DNA of 64,000 nucleotides from Streptomyces sp. YS415 (GTDB lineage: Bacteria; Actinomycetota; Actinomycetes; Streptomycetales; Streptomycetaceae). The notes under the pieces are model-generated. The model saw only the letters and a program-made list of their open reading frames with translations. It ran no database searches and had not been told where the DNA came from. Position 1 is the stretch's first letter, and each line of letters begins with the position of its first letter. Of the stretch, positions 7,708 to 16,003 are shown piece after piece. Location: contig NZ_JAMJFL010000021.1 of NCBI RefSeq assembly GCF_023544665.1, positions 1 to 64,000 on the forward strand, given 5' to 3'. The translations under genes and the position numbers were made by a program.

Positions 7708-10700
7708 GGGCCGTCGCAGGTGGAGCGGTACCCGGCGGAGGGGAACCAGCGCTGCCACTGCGCCTCGGTGAGCCCTCCTTCGGTCCGGGCGCACACGGTG
7801 GCCGCGGCCCGGTCCGGGGCCGACGGCAGGCGGCGCTCGGCGAGGTGCGGGCTGCTGACGCGCAGCACGCCGTCGTGGGTGGTGAAGCGCAGGGCGAGCA
7901 GCGGACCGTCCCCGGCCGGAAGGGTGGCCGGCGGCAGGCTCGGCATGGCCGTCTCCCAGACGTGCACCGAACCGTCCGGTGCGCCGACCGCGAGGAGCGA
8001 GCCGTCGGCGGAGAAGGCCAGGGTCTCCTCGTCCACCGTGGACCCCACCGCTCTGAGAACGGCGATGCGGCGCCAGGCGCGCCGGTCCCACAGGGTCACC
8101 CGGCCCTGGACGTCGGCGACGGCGAGGAACCGTCCGTCGCGGCTGAAGGCGGCCGCGCGCAGGTAGTCCTCCCCCCGGACCCCCTTGACTCCGGTGCGTG
8201 GTTCGCCCGTCGTCGCGTCCACCAGGACTCCCTCGGCGGTCAGCGCGGTGTGCCCGGCCGGGTCGCGGGCGAGTGCCTCGGTACCGGCGACCCTGGTGCG
8301 CGGGGGGCGCCGCGCCGCTCGCGTCCGCCAGCCGTCGTCCATCAGCCCGTGCAGCGAGAGGGTGCGCACCAGGCTGGTGCGGCCGCTCTCCCGGTAACGC
8401 AGGACGCCCACGGCGGGATCGAGCCTGAGGTCCCCGATCGACTGCCCGGCGACGGGATGGGTCAGCACCGGCGTGCGCGGGCCGCCGTCCGCCGGGGCCG
8501 GGAGGTCGGTGCGCCACAGGGTGAAGGTGCCCGAGCCCCAGGCCAGGACGTAGGGACCGGCGAACTCCACCTGGATCACGCCGCCCGCGACCGGCAGCCG
8601 GGGGCGTTCCCGTCCGGCCCGGAAGTCCCAGGTGACGAGCCCCTCGGAGGTGCCGGAGGCCACCGCCCGCCCGTCGGGCGTGAAGGTGAGGTCACCCGCG
8701 CACAGCGCCCGCTCGGTCGCCTCCGGGATGTCCAGCGTGACCAGGCGCCCCTCGACGCCGTCGAGCACGCGCAGCCGGGTCCCGTCCCCGGCGCACCAGG
8801 CGAGATGCCGGTCGTCGTGGCTCAGCACCGGCAGGGCGCCGTCGTCGTCGCCCCGGTCGTGGCGCAGCAGGAGCCGCTCCCGGCGGACGTCCCACACCTC
8901 CAGGGCGGCCCGTCCGTCGGCCGCGTGGTCGACCCGCCGCAGGAGGAGGGTGTCACCGCTGGGGCCGAAGCCGACGTCGGTGTCGGTCCACGGGCCGGTC
9001 GGAAGACGGCGCGTGCTGCCGTCCGCCAGACCGGCGATCACCAGGCCGTCCCGGCTGCCGGGGGTGCGGTACGCGACCAGGCGTCCGTCGTCGCTGACGT
9101 CGACCAGTCCCGCGGAGAGCCCGTCCAGCCGCACCGAGCGCAGTCGGCGGTGGGTGGGCACGTCCCACTGAACCGCCTCGTCCCGCACGACCGCGGTCAG
9201 GATCCGCCCGTCGTGGCTGAGCCAGACAGGGGCGTTGAGGGCGCGCCCGCCCTCCTCGGGCTGGACGAAGACGTCCAGTTCGCTCTGGGCCGCCGCCGTG
9301 CGCAGGGCCGTGCGGGTCTCGGGCAGGTCGGCGGTGCGCCAGGCGGCCAGGGCGAGGCGCATCGCGGTGCGTGGTGCGGTGGCGCGCAGGGTGTCCGCGA
9401 GGGCTGCGGCCCGGCGGGCCTCGGCCTCGTCGCGCTGCCGGGAGGTGACCCCGCTCTCCCGCCAGGCGGTCACGCCCGCGACCACGGCCAGGCAGAGCAG
9501 CACCGCAAGGGCGCCGGTCAGCGCCCGCAGCCGGCGGGCGGCCCGGGTCGCGGCCCGCCGGGCGCCCTCGTCGGCGGCGACACTGGCGGCCAGGAAGTCC
9601 CGTTCCGTACGGCTCAGTCCGGCTCCCTCCCCGAAGGTCTCACGGGCCTCCGCCAGCCGTATCCCCCGGTACAGCGCGCCCGCGTCGCGGCTCAACTCCG
9701 TCCAGGCGTGGGCGGCTTCGGTGAGCGTGCGGTGCAGGCGCAGCCGGTCGCGGTCCTCCGCCACCCAGCCGCGCAGCCGGGGCCAGGCGCCGATCAGGGC
9801 CTCGTGGGCGAGTTCGACGGTGTCCCCGTCCACCGTCAACAAGCGCTCGCGGACCAGGCGTTCGAGCACCTGGGCGGTGGTGTCGTCAGCGTCCAGCTCG
9901 GTGCGCGAGACCGGCCGCCGGGTGTCCTCGGTGCCGTCACCCGGCTGCACCAGCCGCAGCAGCAGCGCCCGGGCCGCGGCGGCCTCGGCAGGGGTGCAGC
10001 GGGCGTAGGCCGCTTCGGCGGTGTGCGCGACGGCGCCCTCTACGCCGCCGATGGCCTCGTAGGCGGCGAGGGTGAGGGCCTTGCCGGAGCGGCGGCGCCA
10101 GACCTCGCGCAGGGCGTGCGCCATCAGCGGCAGTCCCCCGGGCTCACCGGCGACGTCCGCGACGATCCGGGCGGTCAGGGCGCGCTCGACGACCAGCCGG
10201 TGGGCGGCGGCGGGCCGGACCACGGCCTCGCGCAGCCCGCGCGGCGACAGCGGCCCCACCAGCAGCGCGGCGTCCCGCAGGGCCTCGGCGAGCGGGCCGT
10301 GCTCGGCGCAGCGGCCGTAGAAGTCGGCGCGGACGGCGATCACCACGCGCAGCCGGGAGGCGGGGTCGCGAGCGGTGAGCAGCCGGGCGAGGAAGCGGTC
10401 GCGTTCGCCGGGGTCGGCGCAGAGGGTGAACAGCTCCTCGAACTGGTCGACGACGAGGAGGGTGTCGCCGGGGCCCTCGTGCGGGGTGAGCAGCCGCTCG
10501 TGGGTCCTGGCCGGACGGGGGCCCGGGGTGAGCAGCCGGATGACGGCCGGCCGGTCGTCGTCCCGGCCGCGCAGGGCGGGCACGAGACCGGCGCGCAGCA
10601 GGGAGGACTTGCCGCAGCCCGAGGCCCCGACGACCGCCGCGACCCGGGTGCGGGCCGTGAGCCGGACGAGTTCGCCGATCAGGTCGTCCCGGCCGTGGAA

Positions 10701-11033
10701 GTGCTCCTGGTCGCCGGTCCCGAAGCGGGCGAGGCCCGGGTAGGGGCCGGCGCCGTCGTCCGGGGCATGCCGCTCCTCGACCGCCTCTTGCAGCCGCCGC
10801 GCCCAGGGGTCCGGATCGCCGCCGCACGCGGTGACGTAGGCGGTGAGCACGGCGAGGGACGGCAGCCGCTCCCCGCCCGCCGCCGCGGCCAGGGTCGGCG
10901 CGGAGTAGCCGGCGCGTTCCGCCATCGCGCGGTAGGTCAGGCCGCCCGTCTCGTCGCGCAGCTTGCGCAACTCGTAGGCGAACCGCTGTACCGGACCCTC
11001 CCCCGGGTCCAGTGGCTTCTCCCGGCGCCCCAT
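7704..11033 (-). CDS. HTH-nSTAND1-TM-WD40 repeat protein
   Basis: 1109 residues. Domain order: an XRE-like helix-turn-helix (about 15-75; YRAMAERAGYSAPTLAAAA), a STAND/NACHT-like P-loop ATPase (about 100-430) with Walker A GASGCGKSS (136-144) and Walker B LLVVDQFEELF near 200, a hydrophobic helix (about 500-522, ALAVLLCLAVVAGVTAW), then degenerate WD40-like blades to the C-terminus (for example DGRAVASGTSEGLVTWDF). The family is a signal-dependent switch ATPase. DNA-binding and membrane segments in one chain suggest a membrane-tethered sensor-regulator, but the ligand and output are unknown. The ATG at 11033 has a strong GGGGGAGG upstream; an in-frame start 12 codons earlier is less likely. 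It is divergent from a glycosyltransferase gene. Confidence 0.8.
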   Translation of the reverse strand: MGRREKPLDPGEGPVQRFAYELRKLRDETGGLTYRAMAERAGYSAPTLAAAAGGERLPSLAVLTAYVTACGGDPDPWARRLQEAVEERHAPDDGAGPYPGLARFGTGDQEHFHGRDDLIGELVRLTARTRVAAVVGASGCGKSSLLRAGLVPALRGRDDDRPAVIRLLTPGPRPARTHERLLTPHEGPGDTLLVVDQFEELFTLCADPGERDRFLARLLTARDPASRLRVVIAVRADFYGRCAEHGPLAEALRDAALLVGPLSPRGLREAVVRPAAAHRLVVERALTARIVADVAGEPGGLPLMAHALREVWRRRSGKALTLAAYEAIGGVEGAVAHTAEAAYARCTPAEAAAARALLLRLVQPGDGTEDTRRPVSRTELDADDTTAQVLERLVRERLLTVDGDTVELAHEALIGAWPRLRGWVAEDRDRLRLHRTLTEAAHAWTELSRDAGALYRGIRLAEARETFGEGAGLSRTERDFLAASVAADEGARRAATRAARRLRALTGALAVLLCLAVVAGVTAWRESGVTSRQRDEAEARRAAALADTLRATAPRTAMRLALAAWRTADLPETRTALRTAAAQSELDVFVQPEEGGRALNAPVWLSHDGRILTAVVRDEAVQWDVPTHRRLRSVRLDGLSAGLVDVSDDGRLVAYRTPGSRDGLVIAGLADGSTRRLPTGPWTDTDVGFGPSGDTLLLRRVDHAADGRAALEVWDVRRERLLLRHDRGDDDGALPVLSHDDRHLAWCAGDGTRLRVLDGVEGRLVTLDIPEATERALCAGDLTFTPDGRAVASGTSEGLVTWDFRAGRERPRLPVAGGVIQVEFAGPYVLAWGSGTFTLWRTDLPAPADGGPRTPVLTHPVAGQSIGDLRLDPAVGVLRYRESGRTSLVRTLSLHGLMDDGWRTRAARRPPRTRVAGTEALARDPAGHTALTAEGVLVDATTGEPRTGVKGVRGEDYLRAAAFSRDGRFLAVADVQGRVTLWDRRAWRRIAVLRAVGSTVDEETLAFSADGSLLAVGAPDGSVHVWETAMPSLPPATLPAGDGPLLALRFTTHDGVLRVSSPHLAERRLPSAPDRAAATVCARTEGGLTEAQWQRWFPSAGYRSTCDGP

Positions 11034-11059
11034 GCGGGCCTCCCCCCGTTCGCCCACCC

Positions 11060-11120
11060 ACGCTAACAAGCGCCCCCCGGGCGATTGTTGGGCACCGCGG
11101 ATCGGGGCTGCCCAACAATC
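11060..11120. promoter_or_regulatory. Perfect 12-bp inverted repeat between divergent genes
   Basis: GATTGTTGGGCA (11083-11094) and TGCCCAACAATC (11109-11120) are perfect inverted arms with a 14-base spacer, between the start of the nSTAND gene (11033, minus) and the glycosyltransferase (plus). A minus-strand -10-like TAGCGT occupies 11065-11060, and the left arm then falls at its -35 position. The layout fits an operator, plausibly recognised by the HTH of the adjacent protein or by another regulator. As a hairpin it is not followed by a T-run, so a terminator is unlikely. Confidence 0.6.
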
Positions 11121-11235
11121 CGCCGGGGCCTGGACTCATCGGTGACCGCCTTGCCGTCCCGCACGGGAGCCAGCCATCGCCACCGCACACGTACCCGAGC
11201 CCGCCCTGCAGTCCGCACAGCCCCCGCGCGTCCGC

Positions 11236-12621
11236 GTGGCGCGCCCCGCGCCGCGTCCGTCCGCCGGCGTGGTCCTGGGGCCCGTCGCCCTCGGCCTCGT
11301 CGTCGGTCTGTGGGGCCTGCGCCGCGGCGGCAGCCTGTGGCGGGACGAGGCGGTCACCTACGACATGGCGCGGCGCCCGCTGCCCGACCTCGTGGGGACC
11401 CTCGCCCACGCCGACGCCGTGCACGGTCTGTACTACCTGGTGCTGCACGGCCTGTTCCGGATCTGCGGCGACCTGGATCCGCTGCTGGTGCTGCGGCTTC
11501 CCTCGGTGCTGGCCGCCGCCGCGGCGGGCGGCTTCGTCGCGCTGCTGGGGCAGCGGCTCGCCGGGCCCCGGGCGGGGCTGCTGGCCGGAGCCGTGTTCGT
11601 GCTGCTGCCGCCGGTGCAGCGGTACGCGCAGGAGGGCCGCGGTTACGCGCTGGTGTGCGCGCTGGTCGCCTGGGCGTCGTATCTGCTGCTCGGCGCGGTC
11701 CGGTCGGGGAGCCGCCGGGCCTGGGCGGGGTACGGGGCGGTGCTGCTGACGGCGTGTCTGGTGCACGAGTTCGCGGTCCTGGCCGCCCTAGCGCACCTGG
11801 TATCACTCCCCCGGCGGACCCGCCGGGCCGGGCTGGCGGTGACCGTCGCGGTCGCCGCCGGTCTCGCGCCACTGGCGGTGCTGAGCGCCGGCCAGTCGGA
11901 GCAGGTCGCCTGGATCGGCGGCCCCGGCGCGGGGGCGCTGCTGGGCTTCGCGGGGGTGAGCGCACTCGGCGCCGGATGCGCCGTCCTGGTCAAGGGCCCG
12001 CCGGCCCGGTTCGCCCTGCCCCTGCTGGTCCTGCCCGCCCTGCTGCTCCTGCTGCTCTCCCTGATCAAGCCGCTGTACGTGGACCGTTACGTCCTCTACG
12101 GCCATCTCGGCACGGCCCTGCTCCTCGGCGCGGCCCTCGACCGGCTGCTGCGGAGGGGGCACGTGCTCGGGGTGGCCGCGGCGGGGGCGGCCGTGATCGC
12201 CCTGCTGCCGGCGACGCTGCACCTGCGCACCCCCGAGAGCCGCACGGACGACGTCACCGCCATCGCGACGGCGATCCGGGCGGCCGACGCCGACGCGATC
12301 GTGTTCATGCCGTCCCGGCGCCGGGTGTGGACCCTGACCGACCCGTCGTCCGTGCACGGCCTGCGCGACCTGGCGCTGAAGGGCTCCCCGTCCGCGTCGC
12401 GCACCCTGTACGGCACGGAGCTGCCCGCCCCGGAGATCCGCACCCGCCTCCTCGCGGCGGGCCGCGTGGTGTCGGTCCGCGACCCGGCCGGGCAGCCCGT
12501 CGACCGGACGGCACAGGAGAGCACCAAGCGCCGGGTGCTCGACCGCTACTTCGTGGAGTGCGGCACCCGCAGCGTCCAGGGCGCCCGCGTCACCGTCCAC
12601 GCCCGGCCGGGCCGCTGCTGA
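11236..12621 (+). CDS. GT39-like membrane glycosyltransferase
   Basis: 461 residues from GTG 11236, with about nine to ten hydrophobic segments and the GT-C hallmark acidic pair in the first extracytoplasmic loop (GGSLWRDEAVTYDMA), followed by HGLYYLVLHGL. It resembles dolichyl-phosphate-mannose-protein mannosyltransferase-like (GT39/PMT_2) proteins that transfer sugar from polyprenyl phosphate at the membrane. The GTG has no ribosome binding site. Twenty codons upstream and in frame, ATC at 11176 lies six bases after GGGAG (11165-11169), so the true start may be this unusual codon, with only a stop at 11143-11145 further upstream. The last codons are duplicated downstream (12683 onward). Confidence 0.75.
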   Translation: MARPAPRPSAGVVLGPVALGLVVGLWGLRRGGSLWRDEAVTYDMARRPLPDLVGTLAHADAVHGLYYLVLHGLFRICGDLDPLLVLRLPSVLAAAAAGGFVALLGQRLAGPRAGLLAGAVFVLLPPVQRYAQEGRGYALVCALVAWASYLLLGAVRSGSRRAWAGYGAVLLTACLVHEFAVLAALAHLVSLPRRTRRAGLAVTVAVAAGLAPLAVLSAGQSEQVAWIGGPGAGALLGFAGVSALGAGCAVLVKGPPARFALPLLVLPALLLLLLSLIKPLYVDRYVLYGHLGTALLLGAALDRLLRRGHVLGVAAAGAAVIALLPATLHLRTPESRTDDVTAIATAIRAADADAIVFMPSRRRVWTLTDPSSVHGLRDLALKGSPSASRTLYGTELPAPEIRTRLLAAGRVVSVRDPAGQPVDRTAQESTKRRVLDRYFVECGTRSVQGARVTVHARPGRC

Positions 12622-12821
12622 CGGCTCGGATCAGGCCGGGCGCACCGCGGTGTGTACCGTGCGCGCCGCCAGGAAAAAGCCAGGTGCCCGGCCGCCATTT
12701 CGTGAAGTGCGGCACCCGCAGCGCCCAGGGCGCCCGCGTCACCGTCCACGCCCGGCCGGGCCGCTGCTGACGGCTCGGATCAGGCCGGGCGCACCGCGGT
12801 GTGCACCGTGCGCGCCGCCAG
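12534..12821. repeat. 149-bp tandem duplication spanning two gene ends
   Basis: Two near-identical segments, about 12534-12672 and 12683-12821, are offset by exactly 149 bases with few mismatches. Each contains the last about 28 codons of the glycosyltransferase reading frame (CGTRS or its counterpart, QGARVTVHARPGRC, stop) on the plus strand and the last 13 codons of the methyltransferase (LAARTVHTAVRPA, stop) on the minus strand. The first copy supplies the real glycosyltransferase end and the second supplies the real methyltransferase end. The leftover copies form the 158-base gap 12622-12779, which holds no other gene. Confidence 0.9.
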
Positions 12822-13667
12822 GACGAACAGGTCCGGACGGTGGTGGACGCTCGCCTTGTCGTCCGGGTCCAGGAGCCGGTCGAGGGTGGCGCGGTCGGTG
12901 GCGTCGAGAGCGTCACCGCAGGTCTCGCGGAACCGCCCGAACGTGTCCGCGGCGACCGTGCGTGCCCGGTCGGGCGCCGGAGCGGGCAGGTCCAGCAGGA
13001 AGGTCCGCGAGCCCGTGGGCCGCAGCCCCGCCGCCGACATCAGCGCCCGCCAGTCCTCGGGCACCGCGACACTGCCCGGCAGCCCGGACCGCATCTCGCT
13101 GAACCAGTCCTCCTGCACGGCGTCGAGCCGCGCCTGCAGACCCGGCCGTCCGATGCCGAAGTCACGCGGCAGGAAGCGGGTGGGCAGCCCGCCCTCCACG
13201 AGGGCGAGGGTGCCGCCGACCGCCAGCCGCTCGGCGAACGCCGCGAGGGCCGCCTGCTGGTCGCCGAGGTGATGCAGGCTGTAACTGGCCCAGATCAGGT
13301 CGGCCGGATAGTCCAGGTCGGCCATGGCGTCCGGGAGTTCACCGGTGATGGTGCCGAAGCGGTCCGCGACCCCGAGCCGCTCCGCGCGGGCGCGGGCCCG
13401 CTCCAGCAGCGGCTCGGAGCCGTCGACCGCGACGACCCGGGCGCCGGGGAAGGCGTCGGCGAGCATGCAGGAGACGACGCCGGGGCCGCTGCCCGCGTCG
13501 ACGATCAGACCCGGCTCGGACTGCTTTCCGCCCAGCCAGGCGAGCGCGTGCTCGGTCAGCGGCGTGTACAGCTCGGCCTGGGTCTCCAGGTGCGCGGCCA
13601 TGTCGGCCCAGTCGATGTCGGTGTGGTCGTGGTGGTGCGCGTGCTGGGACGCGTGCGAGTGCGCCAT
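12780..13667 (-). CDS. Class I SAM-dependent methyltransferase
   Basis: 295 residues. The N-terminus is histidine-rich (HSHASQHAHHHDHTD), which might bind metal. The Rossmann methyltransferase core starts at about residue 50, with motif I LIVDAGSGPGVVS, acidic motif VVAVDGSE, and the post-motif DLIWASYSLHHLGD. It methylates an unknown small molecule with S-adenosylmethionine. The ATG at 13667 is preceded by GGAGGAGAGG about 8-10 bases upstream. The 3' end lies in the duplicated segment shared with the convergent glycosyltransferase; the tail of this gene also exists as a silent copy at 12631-12672. Confidence 0.82.
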   Translation of the reverse strand: MAHSHASQHAHHHDHTDIDWADMAAHLETQAELYTPLTEHALAWLGGKQSEPGLIVDAGSGPGVVSCMLADAFPGARVVAVDGSEPLLERARARAERLGVADRFGTITGELPDAMADLDYPADLIWASYSLHHLGDQQAALAAFAERLAVGGTLALVEGGLPTRFLPRDFGIGRPGLQARLDAVQEDWFSEMRSGLPGSVAVPEDWRALMSAAGLRPTGSRTFLLDLPAPAPDRARTVAADTFGRFRETCGDALDATDRATLDRLLDPDDKASVHHRPDLFVLAARTVHTAVRPA

Positions 13668-13774
13668 GGTGGTCAGCCTCTCCTCCGGATGGCGCCAGCG
13701 TGCGCCGACGCACCGTCGAAAGGCAATCGACGTTGCCGTAACCGCAAAAAACGGCCGGCGGAGCGGACGACCTG

Positions 13775-13805
13775 CGCCGGGGCCCGGCCCTCCCGGGCCC
13801 CGGCG
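13775..13805 (-). terminator. Hairpin terminator of the GH6 gene
   Basis: A perfect 13-bp stem (13775-13787 with 13793-13805) closes a 5-base loop, starting ten bases after the GH6 stop codon. A run of six T on the minus strand follows further on (about 13746-13751). Confidence 0.8.
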
Positions 13806-13815
13806 GGTCGGCCGC

Positions 13816-15540
13816 TTACGGCAGCGGCGGGTAGGCGTTCCGCATCAGCTGCTGGAACTGGGCGGAGAACCAGTCCCCGGACAGCGGGGCGTCCGGCAGG
13901 GCGCCGGAGAGGTTGTTGCCGTTGCGGGCGTTGCCGGTGTACGTCGGGTCGCACATCCGGTCGAAGCCCTTGCCCTCGTCGTTCGGGATCTCCCGGCTGG
14001 CGCCGTCGGACTCACCCGGCGGCTTCATCCACACGTAGGCGTCGATCCCCGCGGCCGGTGCGGCCTGCGGACGCTCGCCGAGGCCCGCGCCGGACTGGTT
14101 GCACCAGTTGCCGATGTGGATCCGGCGGTCGTAGCGGCCGCCGTCGATGTAGGTGTCGACGCTGGTCGTCGCCCCGGGACCGGCGGGCCGGGCCGAGCCG
14201 CCCCAGCCGTTGCGGGAGGTGTCGATCAGCATGCCGATGCTGCTGTTGAAGCCGACGCTGACCAACTGGTTGCGGAAGCCCTGGGCGAAGGACAGCTCGT
14301 CCACGTACCGGTTCCAGTCGACCCACTTCGACTCGCGGACCGACTTGCCGGCCACGGTGTCGTTGATGGTGAAGTTGTTCTCCTTCAGGGCGCTGTAGTT
14401 GGCGGTGTTGGTGATGAAGCCGTGGACGTCGTTGACGGTGGCGCCCTCGGTGGTCGCGGCCTCCTTGAACAGCTGGGCGGACGGCGCGAAGTTGTCGTCC
14501 CAGCCGATCCAGCCGTGGTGCCCGGCGTCCACGTAGTTGTAGACGTTGGGCACGTCACCGAGCTCGCTGAGCGCGTAGCCGACGCCCTTGACGTAGTTGC
14601 CGTTGGCCTTCATCACGTCGCACTGCGGGGTGGCCGTCGGGCGGCTGCCGGTGTTGGTGACGAGGTTGGGCAGGGAGTCGATCTCGACGGTGGTGACGAT
14701 CCGCAGCCCGGCGTACTTGGGGTCGGCGAGGATCGCGGCGATCGGGTCGATGTACTCGGTCTTGTACCGGCCGATCTCCGTCGGTCCGAGTTCGCCGTTG
14801 GAGGCGAGGGCGGCGCAGTCGCGGCCGGGCAGGTTGTAGATGACCAGCTGGACGACGAGTTCGCCGCTGCCCTTCTGCGTCAGGGCGGTGTCGAGGTGGT
14901 CGCGCAGGCCCATGCCGCCGTTCACACCGTTGATGGCGGCGATCCGGTCGAGCCAGACCCCGGTCGGCTGGTTGGAGATCCGGCTGCCGCCCGGCTCGGC
15001 GGCGGCCTTCGCGGACCACTGGGGGTTCACATAGACCTTGGCGCCGGCGTACGGGTTGTCCACGCGGTTGCCGGGATCCGGATCCGGGTCCGGGTCCGGG
15101 TCCGGGTCGGTGCCGCCGCCGTCGTCGACGTTGCAGGTCACGCCGTCCAGGGTGAAGGTGGCGGGGACGGCGTTGCTGCCGCTGTAGGAGCCCTGGAAGC
15201 CGAAGCTGACCGAACCGCCGGTGCCCAGGGTGCCGTTGTAGGACTCGTTGGCGGCGGTGACGGCCGTACCGCTCTGGGTGATTCTGGCGTTCCAGCCGTT
15301 GGTGATCTGCTGGTTGCCGGCGTACGACCACTTCACCGACCAACCGCTCTTGGCGGCGCCGTTGTTGGTGACCGTGACCGCGGTGGTGAAGCCGGTGCCC
15401 CACTGGTTCTGCACCTTGTAGTCGACCGTGCAGGGCACTGCGGCGGTGCCGGTGTCGCCGGGCACGGCGGCGAATGCCGTCCCGGAGGCCCCGGCGACCA
15501 GCGCCAGGGCGGCGAGCATGGCTGTTCTGGAACGACTCAT
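13816..15540 (-). CDS. Secreted GH6 cellobiohydrolase with N-terminal CBM2
   Basis: 574 residues. Signal peptide (about 1-25, ending TAFA), CBM2 cellulose-binding module (about 33-137, with CTVDYKVQNQWGTGFTT and closing Cys in DGVTCNV), an Asp-Pro repeat linker, then a GH6 domain (about 165-574). GH6 motifs include IYNLPGRDCAALASNGEL (the Asp before Cys matches the conserved pKa-modulating Asp), VEIDSLPNLVTN (catalytic acid Asp), YVDAGHHGWIGW and YVWMKPPGESDG. It should release cellobiose from cellulose ends outside the cell. The ATG at 15540 is preferred over a TTG at 15564, with GGAGAGGGA upstream. It is divergent from the GH48 gene and followed by a strong terminator. Confidence 0.95.
   Translation of the reverse strand: MSRSRTAMLAALALVAGASGTAFAAVPGDTGTAAVPCTVDYKVQNQWGTGFTTAVTVTNNGAAKSGWSVKWSYAGNQQITNGWNARITQSGTAVTAANESYNGTLGTGGSVSFGFQGSYSGSNAVPATFTLDGVTCNVDDGGGTDPDPDPDPDPDPGNRVDNPYAGAKVYVNPQWSAKAAAEPGGSRISNQPTGVWLDRIAAINGVNGGMGLRDHLDTALTQKGSGELVVQLVIYNLPGRDCAALASNGELGPTEIGRYKTEYIDPIAAILADPKYAGLRIVTTVEIDSLPNLVTNTGSRPTATPQCDVMKANGNYVKGVGYALSELGDVPNVYNYVDAGHHGWIGWDDNFAPSAQLFKEAATTEGATVNDVHGFITNTANYSALKENNFTINDTVAGKSVRESKWVDWNRYVDELSFAQGFRNQLVSVGFNSSIGMLIDTSRNGWGGSARPAGPGATTSVDTYIDGGRYDRRIHIGNWCNQSGAGLGERPQAAPAAGIDAYVWMKPPGESDGASREIPNDEGKGFDRMCDPTYTGNARNGNNLSGALPDAPLSGDWFSAQFQQLMRNAYPPLP
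15060..15110 (-). repeat. Hexanucleotide repeat encoding an Asp-Pro linker
   Basis: Six-base units (CCGGAT/CCGGGT on the plus strand) repeat through this stretch and encode the DPDPDP linker between CBM2 and the GH6 domain. Length is likely to vary by slippage between strains. An Asp-Pro linker of this kind gives a flexible, acidic spacer. Confidence 0.85.
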
Positions 15541-15823
15541 GGTGGGGGGTTCCCTCTCCGTCAAGGGTGGTGCCCGTTACGGGATGTCATCCGTCGAGCG
15601 CGCGCGGATGTCTCGCGGCACGAGGCGATCGGCGCGGGTGACGGGCGGTGCGGGCGGAGGGCTCTGGGCACCGCCGTCACGGTCGTACCGGACCGGGACC
15701 ATGGGGGTCACTCCGGTGACGGCTAAAAGTACTGAACGCGGGGGGTGGCGCATGAGCGACTCCTTGCGCTCAGCGCGTCGTGACCGACGCGTCGACTGGT
15801 GGAACCGCTCCCACTGGTGTCAA
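15541..15823 (-). promoter_or_regulatory. GH6 upstream region with imperfect CebR-type box and TTGACA
   Basis: No gene is seen in 15541-16003. On the minus strand a consensus -35 TTGACA lies at 15823-15818, directly followed by the 14-mer at 15813-15800, whose plus-strand reading TGGAACCGCTCCCA differs from the CebR palindrome TGGGAGCGCTCCCA at two positions. The -10 is poor. If this is the GH6 promoter, the mRNA leader is about 250 bases, which is unusually long; an additional promoter nearer 15540 was not recognised. Confidence 0.5.
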
Positions 15824-15915
15824 CGAAGTTAGCGCCAAGTGGCGTCGAGGGACAGAGGAGTTCCTGGACTTTCGCTCGACGCACCTGTCGAATCTTTTTC
15901 GACTCTTCAAGCACC

Positions 15916-15957
15916 TTGACCCCCCGTACGCCCGTCTCCACTATGGGAGCGCTCCCA
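15916..15957 (+). promoter_or_regulatory. GH48 promoter with perfect CebR-type operator
   Basis: TTGACC (15916-15921) and CACTAT (15939-15944) are spaced by 17 bases. The perfect 14-bp palindrome TGGGAGCGCTCCCA (15944-15957) covers the end of the -10 and the expected start point. This palindrome is the known operator of CebR/CelR, LacI-family cellulose-utilization repressors of actinomycetes that release DNA on binding cello-oligosaccharides. The repressor gene is not in the window. Confidence 0.85.
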
Positions 15958-16003
15958 CTGGTTCAAGCCTTGACTTCTCCGAGCCGCAAGGAGGGACCAG
16001 CAC

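Noticed and set aside
7545-11066. A 1173-codon open frame on the plus strand opposite the nSTAND gene.
   Set aside because: Its composition is Gly/Arg/Pro/Ala low-complexity and it shows no domain; the opposite frame has clear HTH, Walker and WD40 motifs.
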